Shown here one piece after another: positions 25,866 to 35,359 of a DNA stretch of 64,000 nucleotides. The position numbers were made by a program, and so were the translations under genes. Location: assembly GCA_016791475.1 (NCBI GenBank), contig JAEUWI010000006.1:62001-126000 (forward strand), in the 5' to 3' direction. Below the pieces are notes generated by a model. That model made no database searches, had not been told where the DNA came from, and saw nothing but the letters and a program-made list of their open reading frames with translations. How positions within the stretch are numbered: the first letter of the stretch is position 1; every line of letters begins with the position of its first letter. The DNA comes from Candidatus Hydrogenedentota bacterium (GTDB taxonomy: Bacteria; Hydrogenedentota; Hydrogenedentia; Hydrogenedentales; JAEUWI01).

Positions 25866-27437
25866 TCAGTTCGGACGTTCTTCGTGAACCAGCCAGCCCT
25901 CATCGAAGGCGACATGCTTGATGGTGTAACGGCGATAGGTGTAGCTGACGTGGATCATCCCATCATCCGTCTGGATGATGCTGGGATAAGAAAACTCGCC
26001 CCAGTCGGCCTCCAGCGTGCGCTGTTCTTCCCACGTCTTGCCGTCGTCCGTGGATTGGATAATGCTCAGCGGATAGCGATCGGACTGATCCGTGTCGTTA
26101 AAGATCAAGACAACGCGGCCACTCTTCAGTTTCGTCATGGCGATGCCGGAGCCGGGGTTCTTCAAGTTCGTTGGCGTGGCCTCGCTCCACGTCTGGCCTC
26201 CGTCGGACGAAGTGGCCATGGGAATACGGGGATCCCGGCGCAAGAGGGCGAGGAGTGAGCCGTCGTCGCGCTGAATGACGGTGGGCTGGCTGCCACCGTT
26301 CACGAAGCCACCCGGGGTCCAGGTTTTTCCATCAGAGCCGAGGAACAACAGATAAGAGCCCCGGCCTTCGTTCGTTTCTCCGCTGAGGGGGAGGGCGAAT
26401 CGCCCGTCTTTCAAGGTCAGCGGCACGTTGCGCGGCAGCGATCCGAAGAGTCCAGGGATCTCCGCGTCTTCGCTCCAGGTGCGACCGTTGTCCGCCGAGG
26501 TGCGATAGAAGAGGCGGCATTCGCCCCAGCCCGTGCCCCGGCGCATGGGACGGCTCTTTTCCATGCGGCCCCAGACGATGCCGACTTTATGGTCCGGCGT
26601 GCGGAATATGACCGCATTGCCGGGAGGTTGTTCGGGGTTCCACAACATGCGCTCCGGCGTCTCCCAGACGCGCTGTCCCTTCGGCATACGCGCGAGATAG
26701 AGGGCCTGATCCTCCGCGGATTCGTAGCTCCCGCCATACCACAGACAGAGCAGGTCGCCATTGGGCGCTTCCGCCAACGTGGAGCAATGCTGCACCGGCA
26801 CGCCGGGGAGTTCGTCAAACACGAAGCTGGAATAGAAACGCATGGAACCGTAAGGATTGTCGATTTCCTTCTTCTCGCCCGGAATACGCAACGGCGTGCC
26901 GGGAATCGGTGTTTCCGTCACCGTTACCGGCTTGTCGGCCATCAGAGCCTGAATCGCAAGATCCAGATTGGCCGCGCCATCGGTGCCGCGCAGACCGCCG
27001 TGATAGAGCAGCTTCCCCGCATCATCCAGCAGGAAGAATTCCGGCGTGCGTTCCGCGCCGAACTGCTTTGCGACGGCGCCTTCCGGATCGCGGTACACAG
27101 GAAATATCACACCCCGGTTCTGCGTGAAGGTCTTGATTTCTTCTGGTGTTTCTTCAGCCTTGGACACCACGCCGACAAAGAGCACTTCATCGGTTCGATA
27201 GCGTTCGTGGGTTTCGTTGATTTCAGCGATCTGCGATTCGGTCACGGGGCACCGCGTGGATAAGAACACCACCACGGTGCCTAGCCGGTCGCCGTAGTTG
27301 TCCATCGTGCGCGGGATGCCTTCAAGATTCACGAGGGACACCGGCCCGGCGGCCGACCCGAGATCCAGCGCCCCCACGGGCAGTCCCGTGAACAACAGCA
27401 ACAAAACGATCCAGATAACACCACGTAGTCCCGACAT
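25866..27437 (-). CDS. Redoxin-sialidase fusion protein, exported
   Basis: The 523-residue protein joins two unrelated domains behind a signal peptide (GVIWIVLLLLFTGLPVGA). Residues about 28-175 are a thioredoxin-fold redoxin (TVVVFLSTRCPVTESQIAEI to GAERTPEFFLLDDAGKLLYH); one Cys is present where a CxxC would have two. Residues about 195-520 are a sialidase-type propeller with Asp boxes SADNGRTW, SSDGGQTW and STDDGKTW and a YGGSYESAEDQALYLAR first-blade region. AAGGAG lies 8 bp before ATG 27437. What links a redox domain to glycan processing is unclear; it might be a peroxiredoxin-like or structural module. Confidence 0.85.
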   Translation of the reverse strand: MSGLRGVIWIVLLLLFTGLPVGALDLGSAAGPVSLVNLEGIPRTMDNYGDRLGTVVVFLSTRCPVTESQIAEINETHERYRTDEVLFVGVVSKAEETPEEIKTFTQNRGVIFPVYRDPEGAVAKQFGAERTPEFFLLDDAGKLLYHGGLRGTDGAANLDLAIQALMADKPVTVTETPIPGTPLRIPGEKKEIDNPYGSMRFYSSFVFDELPGVPVQHCSTLAEAPNGDLLCLWYGGSYESAEDQALYLARMPKGQRVWETPERMLWNPEQPPGNAVIFRTPDHKVGIVWGRMEKSRPMRRGTGWGECRLFYRTSADNGRTWSEDAEIPGLFGSLPRNVPLTLKDGRFALPLSGETNEGRGSYLLFLGSDGKTWTPGGFVNGGSQPTVIQRDDGSLLALLRRDPRIPMATSSDGGQTWSEATPTNLKNPGSGIAMTKLKSGRVVLIFNDTDQSDRYPLSIIQSTDDGKTWEEQRTLEADWGEFSYPSIIQTDDGMIHVSYTYRRYTIKHVAFDEGWLVHEERPN

Positions 27438-27516
27438 AATCGCGCTCCTTGTTGGTTTGCGGCGATTATAGCACCGGGCTCGGGCGGTATCACTTCAACA
27501 ATTCGAACGAAACGCG

Positions 27517-27664
27517 AAACTTGGGAGCGCTGGCATCCCTGCCGGCACGTGCGCCGAAGGCGCGCGAGATGTGAATCGGCCTCTTTCCTTCGGGCGGGAA
27601 CTGGGCGCGTGTTCGGGTTGCGTCCCGCGGATCTGCCGGCAGGGATGCCGGCGCTCCCAGCTTG
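27517..27664. repeat. BIME-like element B, left of the RAYT gene
   Basis: Two REP units in opposite orientation flank a ~95 bp core. The left unit reads GGGAGCGCTGGCATCCCTGC and the right ends CGGCGCTCCCAG. The core, including TTTCCTTCGGGCGGGAACTG, is nearly identical to that of element C. Confidence 0.88.
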
Positions 27665-27700
27665 TGGATGACTTTTGTTGTCGGGGCCGAGAATTCAAAT

Positions 27701-28273
27701 TTAGGAATCTTCTGTTCGGAGCCTCGCGCTGCTGAAGGGCCAGTCCGCTTGTGCGTGAACCAATCCGGCGGCAACCGGGTTATCTTCTATGTAGAAGAGG
27801 GTACGCTGGTAGTGCACGACCCCGCGCATGTAGCGGTCAAATACTTCCCGCTGCCAGAACGTGCCACCGCGGCCCAGTATTCGGTTCGCTTGTAGCGCGG
27901 TATAGGACTTCCAGGAGTGCGTTACGCTATCGAGCGAGTGGCCTTCGATTGTTTCAATAAGTGTGTGTACATGGTTGGGCATGACGCACCACGCGTTGAG
28001 ATGATAGCGCTGTCCGTCAAAATAGTGCAGTGCGTCCACGATCATCTGGGCGATGGCGGGATTGCGCAGCCAGCAGGCTCCATGCCCCTTGTCGAGATAA
28101 CGCTCGATCTTGCGCATTCGTTCCAGCTCGTCAAACTCTTTTCGACGCAGCGCCTCGTCGTAGGCGTCGAGAACTTCTCTCGGCATGGAGTCATGCAGTC
28201 GGAATGTGATGAATTGAACCCGGCCCGGCTCGTCGCAGTGAGGAAGGTAGCCCCGAGAATACCAGCCGCGCAT
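27701..28273 (-). CDS. REP-associated tyrosine transposase (RAYT, Y1-HUH superfamily)
   Basis: RAYTs are single-copy, IS200-like Y1 transposases that cut and rejoin DNA at REP hairpins. The 190-residue product shows the family start with GRVQFITFRLHDSMPREVL, the HUH-like metal motif WCVMPNHVHTLIE near residue 95, and the tyrosine helix region WQREVFDRYMRGVVHYQRTL near 145. It ends FYIEDNPVAAGLVHAQADWP. The gene is flanked on both sides by REP pairs (27517-27664 and 28416-28564), the classical RAYT arrangement. It appears intact, with no frameshift. Confidence 0.92.
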   Translation of the reverse strand: MRGWYSRGYLPHCDEPGRVQFITFRLHDSMPREVLDAYDEALRRKEFDELERMRKIERYLDKGHGACWLRNPAIAQMIVDALHYFDGQRYHLNAWCVMPNHVHTLIETIEGHSLDSVTHSWKSYTALQANRILGRGGTFWQREVFDRYMRGVVHYQRTLFYIEDNPVAAGLVHAQADWPFSSARLRTEDS

Positions 28274-28415
28274 AGAATGTAGTCTCCGAGTGTTGATTCG
28301 CTATAGAGGTAAGGCTTTTATACGATTAAGCTATCAGTATATAGCTTTGTTTTCAAGTGGTTGGTTGAAAGTCCCGGCGCTAAGGCGATGTTCGAGGCTC
28401 ATCAAAAGAGATTCG

Positions 28416-28564
28416 CAAGCTGGGAGCGCCGGCATCCCTGCCGGCACGTGCGCCGAAGGCGCGCGAGATGTGAATCCGGCCTCTTTCCTTCGGGCGGGAA
28501 CTGGGCGCGTGTTCGGGTCTGTTTCCACATATCTGCCGGCAGGGATGCCGGCGCTCCCAACTTG
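28416..28564. repeat. BIME-like element C, right of the RAYT gene
   Basis: The left REP reads GGAGCGCCGGCATCCCTGCC, where GCCGGCA and TGCCGGC pair around a TCCC loop next to GGAG. The right REP is its inverse. The core matches element B over almost its whole length, so the two probably derive from one mobile unit. Confidence 0.88.
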
Positions 28565-28671
28565 CGCTTTCCTTTTTGTGGTTCGGGTGGCGATCGTCAA
28601 CGCGGAGACGCAGAAGGCCCCTCCGCCGACTTGGCGGAGGGGCGAGTAACTTTGTCCACCTGCTCTACTAT

Positions 28672-31600
28672 TTATTTCACTTCCAGCGTCACCGGTGCCG
28701 CGCTGGCCTCCAGTTCGGTGTTGTAGTAGGCGTAGACCCGGGAGGCCGGGGTCTGGGCCTTGAGCGGGAATTTCGCACGGAGGCCGTAGCTGAAGTCGAC
28801 GGTGGCGTTGGCCTGGATCGCGTCGAAGTAGAGGATGATCTGGCGTCCGGCCACGTCGTAGCGGGTGATCGTCTTCGCCTCTACGAGTTTATCGAGATCG
28901 GCGCGCTCGACCTGGAAGCCCGGGGGCACGCCGAGATCGACGATGGTCATTTCGGTCTGGGCCGGCATGTTGTTCTTCACGGTCACCTTCGCGGTGACGA
29001 GATCGTTCACGGCCAGCGCGGTCTTGTCGTAGTCCACGCTGATGCTGAAGGGCTCCTGCTTTGCCTGTTTCTGTGTCCAGGGGGTGTAGTGGCGCCCCAC
29101 GACCTGGTAGAGCAGGCTGCCCTCGCCACTGAACTCGATGCGGACTTTATTGGCACCCGCCCGGGTCTGTTCGCCCGCATCAACAAGGCGCATGACGTCG
29201 GCGTCTTCGTTGGTGACCTTGAACTCGCTCACCACGGCGTCGTTCACGAGCACGCGTATGCTGGCGTTCACGTCTTTGGTCTGGTGTTGCAGCGAGAGGG
29301 TCAGCACTTTCAACGCGAGGATGGTGGACTGGGTGGAGCCCCAGTGGCCGCTGGCTTCTTTTTTCTGGATGATCCAGGTCAGGCCCTCGGTGGTGGTGTC
29401 GGCGTATTTCCCGGCTTTCATGAAGGCGATGAGAGCGAGGGCCGTTGCTTCCACGTCGGCCGCATCGCCGTGGGTGAAGGTGACCGTGGCGCTGCCCTTC
29501 CAGTGCGTGGTCTTGTCCTCGGTCACTTTCATGCCGTGGAGTTTCTCCAGCACCGCGCCGGCATCGGCGTCGTTCTTGTTCCACGACACCAGGGCATTCG
29601 CGACGAGGGCGAGGGTATAGGCGTCCTCCGCCTTGCGCCAGTTGGCCTTGATGTATTGCATGGCGCGATCCACCTTGTCGTCGCGCTGGCCGTTGGTCAA
29701 GAGCGCGTCGGCGATGTAGGCCGTGACCAGGAGATCGCCGCTCTGGATGTTGCCCCAGGATTCTGCGTGGAGATAGTTCGCATCGGGCGACCAGTGTCCG
29801 TCGGACTCCTGCTGGCTGGTGAGCCACGCGTGGGTGCGCTCCATCACGTTCGGGTCCACTTCATGCACTTTGGCCATGTCGTAGAACTCTTTCAGGCCCC
29901 AGGCCGTGAGTACTTTGTTCGCAGGCGGATCGCCAAACCAGGAGAAACCGCCGCCGGGCACTTCATAGGTCAAGAGGCGCTGATAGCCCGCATTGATGAA
30001 GCCCTCGGCCTTCAGTTGCAGCTCGGGGTTAATCTGGCCCGTCTCGGTCATGTACTGCACGATGAGGATGTTGGGATAGGTCGTGGAGCTGGTCTGCTCG
30101 AAGCAGCCCGAGGGCATCTGGAGCATGCTGTCGAGGCCGTCCACGATCTGGCTGAAGACGCCGGGATACACGCGCACGAGGATCTTCTGCGCGCCCGCCA
30201 CGCTGCCTTCGGGGATGGTGATGGTGTGGTCCACGGTGGCCGAGAGGCGATCGCTGATGCTCTCCTCCATTTTCTCACCATCGGGCGCCACTTCCACCTC
30301 GCGGCGGATGGCATCCTGCATGGTCTTGCCGTGGGCGAAGACCGTGAGTTTGTGCATACCCAGTTGCTTCACCTGGATAGGGAAATACATGGAGCGCACT
30401 TCGCCGGGAGCCATGTTTACGGTGACTTCCGACTCACCCTCCAGGGTGAACCAGTCGGCCGCCTCAAAAACCAGGCGCACGTCCTGGGCTTCTTCAAGGT
30501 AGTTGTAGAGCACCACGGGGATGGAAACGCGGTCGTTCTGCGTCAGGAATACGGGCAGGTCGAGGTCCACGAAGAATTCCTGAAATACGCGCAGTGGCGT
30601 CTCCGTGCTGCCCAGCGCGCCCGTCGCGCTGGAGGCCATGGTGGTCATGCGCCAGGTGGTGATGCTGTCCGCCAGGCCCACGGCCATGGTGGCGCGACCC
30701 TGACCGTCGGTGATGAGCGCGGGCTCGAAGAGGAGCGTCTCGGGGAAATACTCGCGAATGCGGATGGGCGCGGCACCCGAACTCTCTTTGTCCGATTCGA
30801 GTGCTTCGACCCGTGGCGATTCTGCGGCAACGGCGGCCATCTCCGGCACGGGCGCGGCCATGGGCATGGCCACATCGGCCACGGCATTCTTGAAGCGCCG
30901 TACGGCGCCGCCAAATCCGCCGCCGCCACGACCGCCGAATCCGCCACCACCGCCAAACCCACCGACCATGGCGCCCAACTTCGCCTGCACCCAGGGCAGG
31001 TCCTGCGTGATGTCGTCGCTCGTGTTTTCGAGGCCGTCCATGCCTTTTGAGCGCATCTGGAACCAGCCACCGGTATTTTGAAGCTGGGAGAAATCAAAGA
31101 CGTAGCGGTTGCCCCAGGGATCTTCCAGCTCGCGGGGCGCCAGGTATTTCTGGCGCAAGAGCGTATCTTCCACATCCGCGGGTGCCTTCCAGTCGTGCTT
31201 TTCAAGATAGCGGCGCACGGCGTCCTGCACGCGCTTCATGTCCGCCGCGAAGCGCTCGGCCAGGGCGCTCTCCGTGGCGCTGCGTTTCGCGGTGAAGCTG
31301 TTCTGGTGGATGGGCGGGGCCGGGGGCGCTTCCGCCGAGGCGAGAAGCACCTTTGCCGCTTCCTGCTGCTGGTCGTCCCAGATCATGGGCACAGGGCGGG
31401 GCAGGGGAATCGGCTGGCCGGGATCCTTGATGATGTCGTCGAAGTGGAAGCCATGAATCTCGTAGCGCGGCTTCATGATCTCCTGCTCCAGGGTGAAGAA
31501 GATCTTCTCCAGGCCGGGGTGGAGTTCCTGGAGCGCGAAGACGCTTTCATCCACGATAGCAATGCCCAGTGCGGCGGCGGCGGGATTGCCCTGCATGTCG

Positions 31601-33618
31601 GTCACGGCGAAATTCAGCGTGGCCTCTTCGCCGGGCCGGTAGGTGTCGTGATCCATGGAAATGGCCAGGTTTAACTGATCCGCGGGATTGATGTAGAGCA
31701 GGCGCGTGTCGCGGATGAGATCCGTGGTGGGTGAAAACATGTATGCGTGGAGCACGACGCTGCCCATGAGTCCCGGATCGAGATCCAGATCCAGTGTGGC
31801 TTTGCCGTTCTCGATTTTGCCACTGCGCGTCATCACGGTCTGCCCTTCACGCACGAGGTCGAAGTAGACGTTGCCCCGCTGCTTCGTGGCAATGACTTCC
31901 GCGTGGAGCGTGTCGCCCGCCTGGTAGAGGGTCTTGTCTGTGCGCACGAGGAGGGCGTTGGCGCCAACTTCGGTTTCGAGCGTGGCCTGGGCGCTTCCGC
32001 GCTGGCCCGATTTCTCCTGAACGTCGAGCGTTAGCGATACTGGGCCGGTCTGGGGCGTGAAGCGCAGCGTCGCCACGCCCAGGGCATCGGTGGTCGCGCG
32101 CAGTTCACCCTGTGCCTGGGGGCTCGTTGCGGTCACGTTGGCGCCTTCCAGCGGTGTGCCGTCGGGCCGGGCCACCAGTACATACACGGCGTTTTCCACG
32201 CCCGGCGCCAGGTTGCCGCCTTCGGCAATGGCGTGGATCTGCATGGCCGAACCCGCCACGGGCTTCATCACGGTCTTCTGCTCCGCGTGATCCGCCGTGT
32301 CGGTCACTTCCACCTCCAGCCGCACCGAAGCCTGGCCCTGCTCCAGCTCCGTGCCCACGAAGTGCGCGGGCAGGGGCAGGGTAAAGGACCAGTGGCCGTC
32401 CTCGTCCAGCGTGCCGTCCAGCTCCGCGAAGGTCTCGAAGTTCACGGCGAAGGTGGAGGCCGTGATCTTCACCGCACCCCCCGCCACGGGCTTGCCGAAG
32501 AAGTAATCCGACTGTATTTCGCCCTTGAGCGTCTCGCCGGGTTGATAGAATTCCCGATCCGTCGTGGCTTCAATTTCAAACTTGGGCAATACATAGCGAT
32601 CCACCTGCACCTGCTTCTCGCTCTGGTCCTCGCCCAGGATCGCACGGACGATGTAGCCGCCGAGATTGACCTCGGTGGCCAGTTGAAAGCGCGCGGAGGC
32701 GATGCCGAAGGCGTCGGTCTTCGGAGACTCCTTGAAGACCTTGTTGCCCTTGCCGTCCATCACCTCGAAGGTGAGGGCGCTCTCCGCGGCGGGCTTCAGC
32801 GTGCCCGCATTGAGGCACAGGGCGCGCATCTCGATGAACTGGCCCGGCTGATACTGAGGCTTGTCGGTGCTGAGGAGAATCTTGGCCTTGCGCTGCACGT
32901 TGACCGGCTGCTCCAGGCGATCCTCGCCGTAGCCCGCCGCCGTCATCGTGATTTCAATCTGGCCTTTGCCCGCGTCTTCCGGTTTTACCGTGAAGGCGGC
33001 GTCGAGGCCGCCATCGGCGTTGGTGGTGCCGCTGAAAAGGGGAATGCGTTTCGCATCGCGCACGAGGGTGAGGGTGGCCTCCGCACCGGGGACCGGCTCA
33101 CCCGTGGCATGGTTCAGCGCCACGAGCTGGAGCCCGGCGGTACTGCCCGCGATGAGGTCGGGAAAGCCGACCAACCGCGTTTCCAGTTGGGCGATGGTGT
33201 CGATGAAGAGGAAGCCGCCCTCCTCGCGATGGTCGCCGGAGCCGAAGGTGTAGTTCACGAGGCTGTCGGCCTGCTGGCCATCCTGCAGGCGTCCGATGAA
33301 GGGCAGCACGACCTCGTTTGCGCCCGGCTTCAGGGTGAGCCGTCTGGAGGCCTCCAGGCGCTGCTGGCCGTTCATCCCCACGATGGCCACGCGGAAAAGC
33401 TCGTTGGCGGGCGTCTTTTTGGGATTGTTGATGCTCGCGTGGACCGCCAGGCCGCCAATTTCGGAGCGGATCTGGAAGTTTTCCCGATCAACCCACGCGG
33501 GGGCGTTTTTTTCCTGGGCGTAGGCGGGCGTGAAGGGGCTCGGGTCGGTATCGCCGGGTATCAGCCAGGCGCCAAGGGCCAAGGTGGCCGCGATCAGGCC
33601 AAAATGATGCAGTTTCAT
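28672..33618 (-). CDS. Alpha-2-macroglobulin family protein with inserted pseudopilin-like module
   Basis: The 1648-residue protein starts with a signal peptide (FGLIAATLALGAWLIPG, cleavage near AYA-Q). Macroglobulin MG domains follow (LLSTDKPQYQPGQFIEMRAL, LVRTDKTLYQAGDTLHAEVI). A bait-like central part contains a GspG-like insert (DPWGNRYVFDFS, about residues 835-870) and a Gly-rich segment. The A2M domain is followed by the thioester motif PSGCFEQTSSTTYPN near residue 1166 in an alpha/alpha toroid (WLTSQQESDGHWSPDA). Such proteins trap proteases in the periplasm, often next to PBP1C; none is seen here. The Met at 33618 with GGGAGG upstream is preferred to an upstream start at 33672. Confidence 0.93.
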   Translation of the reverse strand: MKLHHFGLIAATLALGAWLIPGDTDPSPFTPAYAQEKNAPAWVDRENFQIRSEIGGLAVHASINNPKKTPANELFRVAIVGMNGQQRLEASRRLTLKPGANEVVLPFIGRLQDGQQADSLVNYTFGSGDHREEGGFLFIDTIAQLETRLVGFPDLIAGSTAGLQLVALNHATGEPVPGAEATLTLVRDAKRIPLFSGTTNADGGLDAAFTVKPEDAGKGQIEITMTAAGYGEDRLEQPVNVQRKAKILLSTDKPQYQPGQFIEMRALCLNAGTLKPAAESALTFEVMDGKGNKVFKESPKTDAFGIASARFQLATEVNLGGYIVRAILGEDQSEKQVQVDRYVLPKFEIEATTDREFYQPGETLKGEIQSDYFFGKPVAGGAVKITASTFAVNFETFAELDGTLDEDGHWSFTLPLPAHFVGTELEQGQASVRLEVEVTDTADHAEQKTVMKPVAGSAMQIHAIAEGGNLAPGVENAVYVLVARPDGTPLEGANVTATSPQAQGELRATTDALGVATLRFTPQTGPVSLTLDVQEKSGQRGSAQATLETEVGANALLVRTDKTLYQAGDTLHAEVIATKQRGNVYFDLVREGQTVMTRSGKIENGKATLDLDLDPGLMGSVVLHAYMFSPTTDLIRDTRLLYINPADQLNLAISMDHDTYRPGEEATLNFAVTDMQGNPAAAALGIAIVDESVFALQELHPGLEKIFFTLEQEIMKPRYEIHGFHFDDIIKDPGQPIPLPRPVPMIWDDQQQEAAKVLLASAEAPPAPPIHQNSFTAKRSATESALAERFAADMKRVQDAVRRYLEKHDWKAPADVEDTLLRQKYLAPRELEDPWGNRYVFDFSQLQNTGGWFQMRSKGMDGLENTSDDITQDLPWVQAKLGAMVGGFGGGGGFGGRGGGGFGGAVRRFKNAVADVAMPMAAPVPEMAAVAAESPRVEALESDKESSGAAPIRIREYFPETLLFEPALITDGQGRATMAVGLADSITTWRMTTMASSATGALGSTETPLRVFQEFFVDLDLPVFLTQNDRVSIPVVLYNYLEEAQDVRLVFEAADWFTLEGESEVTVNMAPGEVRSMYFPIQVKQLGMHKLTVFAHGKTMQDAIRREVEVAPDGEKMEESISDRLSATVDHTITIPEGSVAGAQKILVRVYPGVFSQIVDGLDSMLQMPSGCFEQTSSTTYPNILIVQYMTETGQINPELQLKAEGFINAGYQRLLTYEVPGGGFSWFGDPPANKVLTAWGLKEFYDMAKVHEVDPNVMERTHAWLTSQQESDGHWSPDANYLHAESWGNIQSGDLLVTAYIADALLTNGQRDDKVDRAMQYIKANWRKAEDAYTLALVANALVSWNKNDADAGAVLEKLHGMKVTEDKTTHWKGSATVTFTHGDAADVEATALALIAFMKAGKYADTTTEGLTWIIQKKEASGHWGSTQSTILALKVLTLSLQHQTKDVNASIRVLVNDAVVSEFKVTNEDADVMRLVDAGEQTRAGANKVRIEFSGEGSLLYQVVGRHYTPWTQKQAKQEPFSISVDYDKTALAVNDLVTAKVTVKNNMPAQTEMTIVDLGVPPGFQVERADLDKLVEAKTITRYDVAGRQIILYFDAIQANATVDFSYGLRAKFPLKAQTPASRVYAYYNTELEASAAPVTLEVK

Positions 33619-33693
33619 GGGATGTTGCCTCCCGGGTTGGGGTTTTGGGTCGCTCGATACCACTTTGGACACCGGAAGAACGCCGGGGTTCGG

Positions 33694-33762
33694 AGAAAAT
33701 CAGACGGATCAGACGGATCAGACCGATCAGATCAGTCGGATCGGTCTGATCCGTCTGATTGG
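33694..33762. repeat. Mirrored CAGACGGAT 10 bp array
   Basis: Three units of about CAGACGGATC are followed directly by three units of the complement (GATCCGTCTG type), giving a near-perfect hairpin of about 30 bp per arm between the divergent A2M and xylulokinase genes. The unit is related to arrays at about 52.98 and 58.60 kb. Confidence 0.85.
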
Positions 33763-33774
33763 CCCCTGGTTCCC

Positions 33775-33804
33775 TTGCGCAGCCGCGCCACTGATCGGTA
33801 TAAC
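33775..33804 (+). promoter_or_regulatory. Candidate sigma70 promoter for xylulokinase
   Basis: TTGCGC (33775-33780) and TATAAC (33799-33804) are separated by 18 bp and lie just upstream of the xylB ribosome-binding site (AAGGAGAG near 33820). Confidence 0.5.
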
Positions 33805-33835
33805 TTAGCCCCAACCAACAAGGAGAGCACACACC

Positions 33836-35359
33836 ATGGGTATTGTCATCGGCCTCGACGTGGGCACCAGCGGCACCAAAGCCATCGCCATGAACCAAAA
33901 GGGCGAACTCCTCGCCTCGGCCCTGGTGGAGTATCCCCTGCACGCGCCAAAGCCCAACTGGGCCGAGCAGGACCCTGCGGACTGGAACCGGGCGGCCTTT
34001 GCGGCCCTGGCGGAGCTGGCGGGCAAGGTGGACGCGAAGGAGGTCAAGGGCATCGGCCTCACGGGGCAGATGCACGGCAGCGTGTTCCTGGATAAAGACA
34101 ACAACGTGATCCGTCCCGCGCTCCTCTGGTGCGACCAGCGGACCGCCGCCCAGTGCGACGCCATCACGTCGAAAGTGGGCGAGGCGCGTCTTATCGAGAT
34201 GGTGTCCAACCCCGCGCTCACGGGCTTCACCGCGCCGAAGATCCTCTGGCTGCGGGACAACGAGCCGGAAAACTACGAGCGAGTGAAGAAGGTGCTCCTG
34301 CCCAAGGACTACATCCGCCTGCTGCTCACGGGCGAATTTGCCACGGATGTGGCCGACGCCTCGGGCACGCTCCTCTTCGATGTGAAGAACCGCAAGTGGC
34401 ACACGGAACTCATGGGCATCCTGGGCATCGACACGGATTTCGTGCCCCGCGCCTATGAAGGCCCCGAGGTGACCGGCACGCTGACGGCCGAGGCCGCCGC
34501 GAAGACGGGCCTGCCCGCGGGCATCCCCGTGGTGGCGGGTGGCGGCGATCAGGCCGCCAACGGCGTAGGCTGCGGCATCGTGCGCAAGGGCATAATCTCC
34601 TCGTCCCTTGGCACGAGCGGCGTGGTCTTCGCCTTTGCCGACGACGTGAGCACGGACCCCCTCGGGCGCGTCCACACCTTCTGCCACAGCGTGCCCGGCA
34701 AATGGCACGTGATGGGCGTCATGCTCAGCGCCGGTGGCTCCCTGCGCTGGTACCGCGATACCCTGTGCCAGGCGGAAATCGCCCAGGGCAAGGAAAGTGG
34801 CAAAGACCCCTACGAATACATCACGGCCGCCGCCGCCGAAATCCCCATCGGCTCCGAGGGCCTGGTTTTCCTGCCCTACCTCACTGGCGAACGCACGCCC
34901 CACAAAGACCCGGATGCGAAGGGCGCTTTCATTGGCCTTTCTCTGCGCCACACGAAGGCCCACATGAGCCGGGCCGTCCTGGAGGGCGTGGCCTATGGCA
35001 TGCGCGACAGCCTGGAGATCATGCGCGGCATGGGCGTGGCCGTGGCCGAAGTGCGCACCTCCGGCGGCGGCGCGCGCAGCAAGGTCTGGCGCCAGATGAT
35101 GGCCGACACCGGCAGCGCGCCCATGGTCACCATCAACGTGGACGAAGGCCCGGCCTACGGCGCGGCGATCCTCGCCAGCGTGGCCGCGGGCATGTATGGC
35201 ACGGTGGAAGAAGGCTGTGACGCGATCATCAAAGAGATCAGCCGCCTGGAGCCCAATGCCGCCGCGGTGAAGGCCTATGATCCGTGGTTCGACGAGTACC
35301 AGGCGCTCTACGGCGCGCTGGCGCCAAGGTTCAAGGCGCTGGCGGGGTTGTTGGGGTAG
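33836..35359 (+). CDS. xylB: Xylulokinase (XylB), FGGY kinase family
   Basis: The enzyme phosphorylates D-xylulose to xylulose 5-phosphate for the pentose phosphate pathway. The N-terminal phosphate loop GLDVGTSGTKAIAM, the substrate region GLTGQMHGSVFLD near residue 78, the QRTAAQCD segment and the second-domain motif PVVAGGGDQAANGVGCG near 230 identify FGGY kinases of the xylulokinase type. SGGGARSKVWRQMMADT near 408 is the adenosine-binding motif. Length (507) is typical. No xylose isomerase or transporter is adjacent, so its substrate context is not visible here. Confidence 0.93.
   Translation: MGIVIGLDVGTSGTKAIAMNQKGELLASALVEYPLHAPKPNWAEQDPADWNRAAFAALAELAGKVDAKEVKGIGLTGQMHGSVFLDKDNNVIRPALLWCDQRTAAQCDAITSKVGEARLIEMVSNPALTGFTAPKILWLRDNEPENYERVKKVLLPKDYIRLLLTGEFATDVADASGTLLFDVKNRKWHTELMGILGIDTDFVPRAYEGPEVTGTLTAEAAAKTGLPAGIPVVAGGGDQAANGVGCGIVRKGIISSSLGTSGVVFAFADDVSTDPLGRVHTFCHSVPGKWHVMGVMLSAGGSLRWYRDTLCQAEIAQGKESGKDPYEYITAAAAEIPIGSEGLVFLPYLTGERTPHKDPDAKGAFIGLSLRHTKAHMSRAVLEGVAYGMRDSLEIMRGMGVAVAEVRTSGGGARSKVWRQMMADTGSAPMVTINVDEGPAYGAAILASVAAGMYGTVEEGCDAIIKEISRLEPNAAAVKAYDPWFDEYQALYGALAPRFKALAGLLG

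Noticed and set aside
28576-31050. An 824-residue plus-strand frame, and another at 32233-34095, across the macroglobulin gene
   Set aside because: Both are antisense shadows of the A2M gene, which has signal peptide, thioester and domain signatures; the shadows have none.
32233-33840. Frame that appears to join A2M antisense to the xylulokinase start
   Set aside because: Frame continuity is accidental; xylulokinase has its own ribosome-binding site and ATG at 33836 and is read in a different frame.
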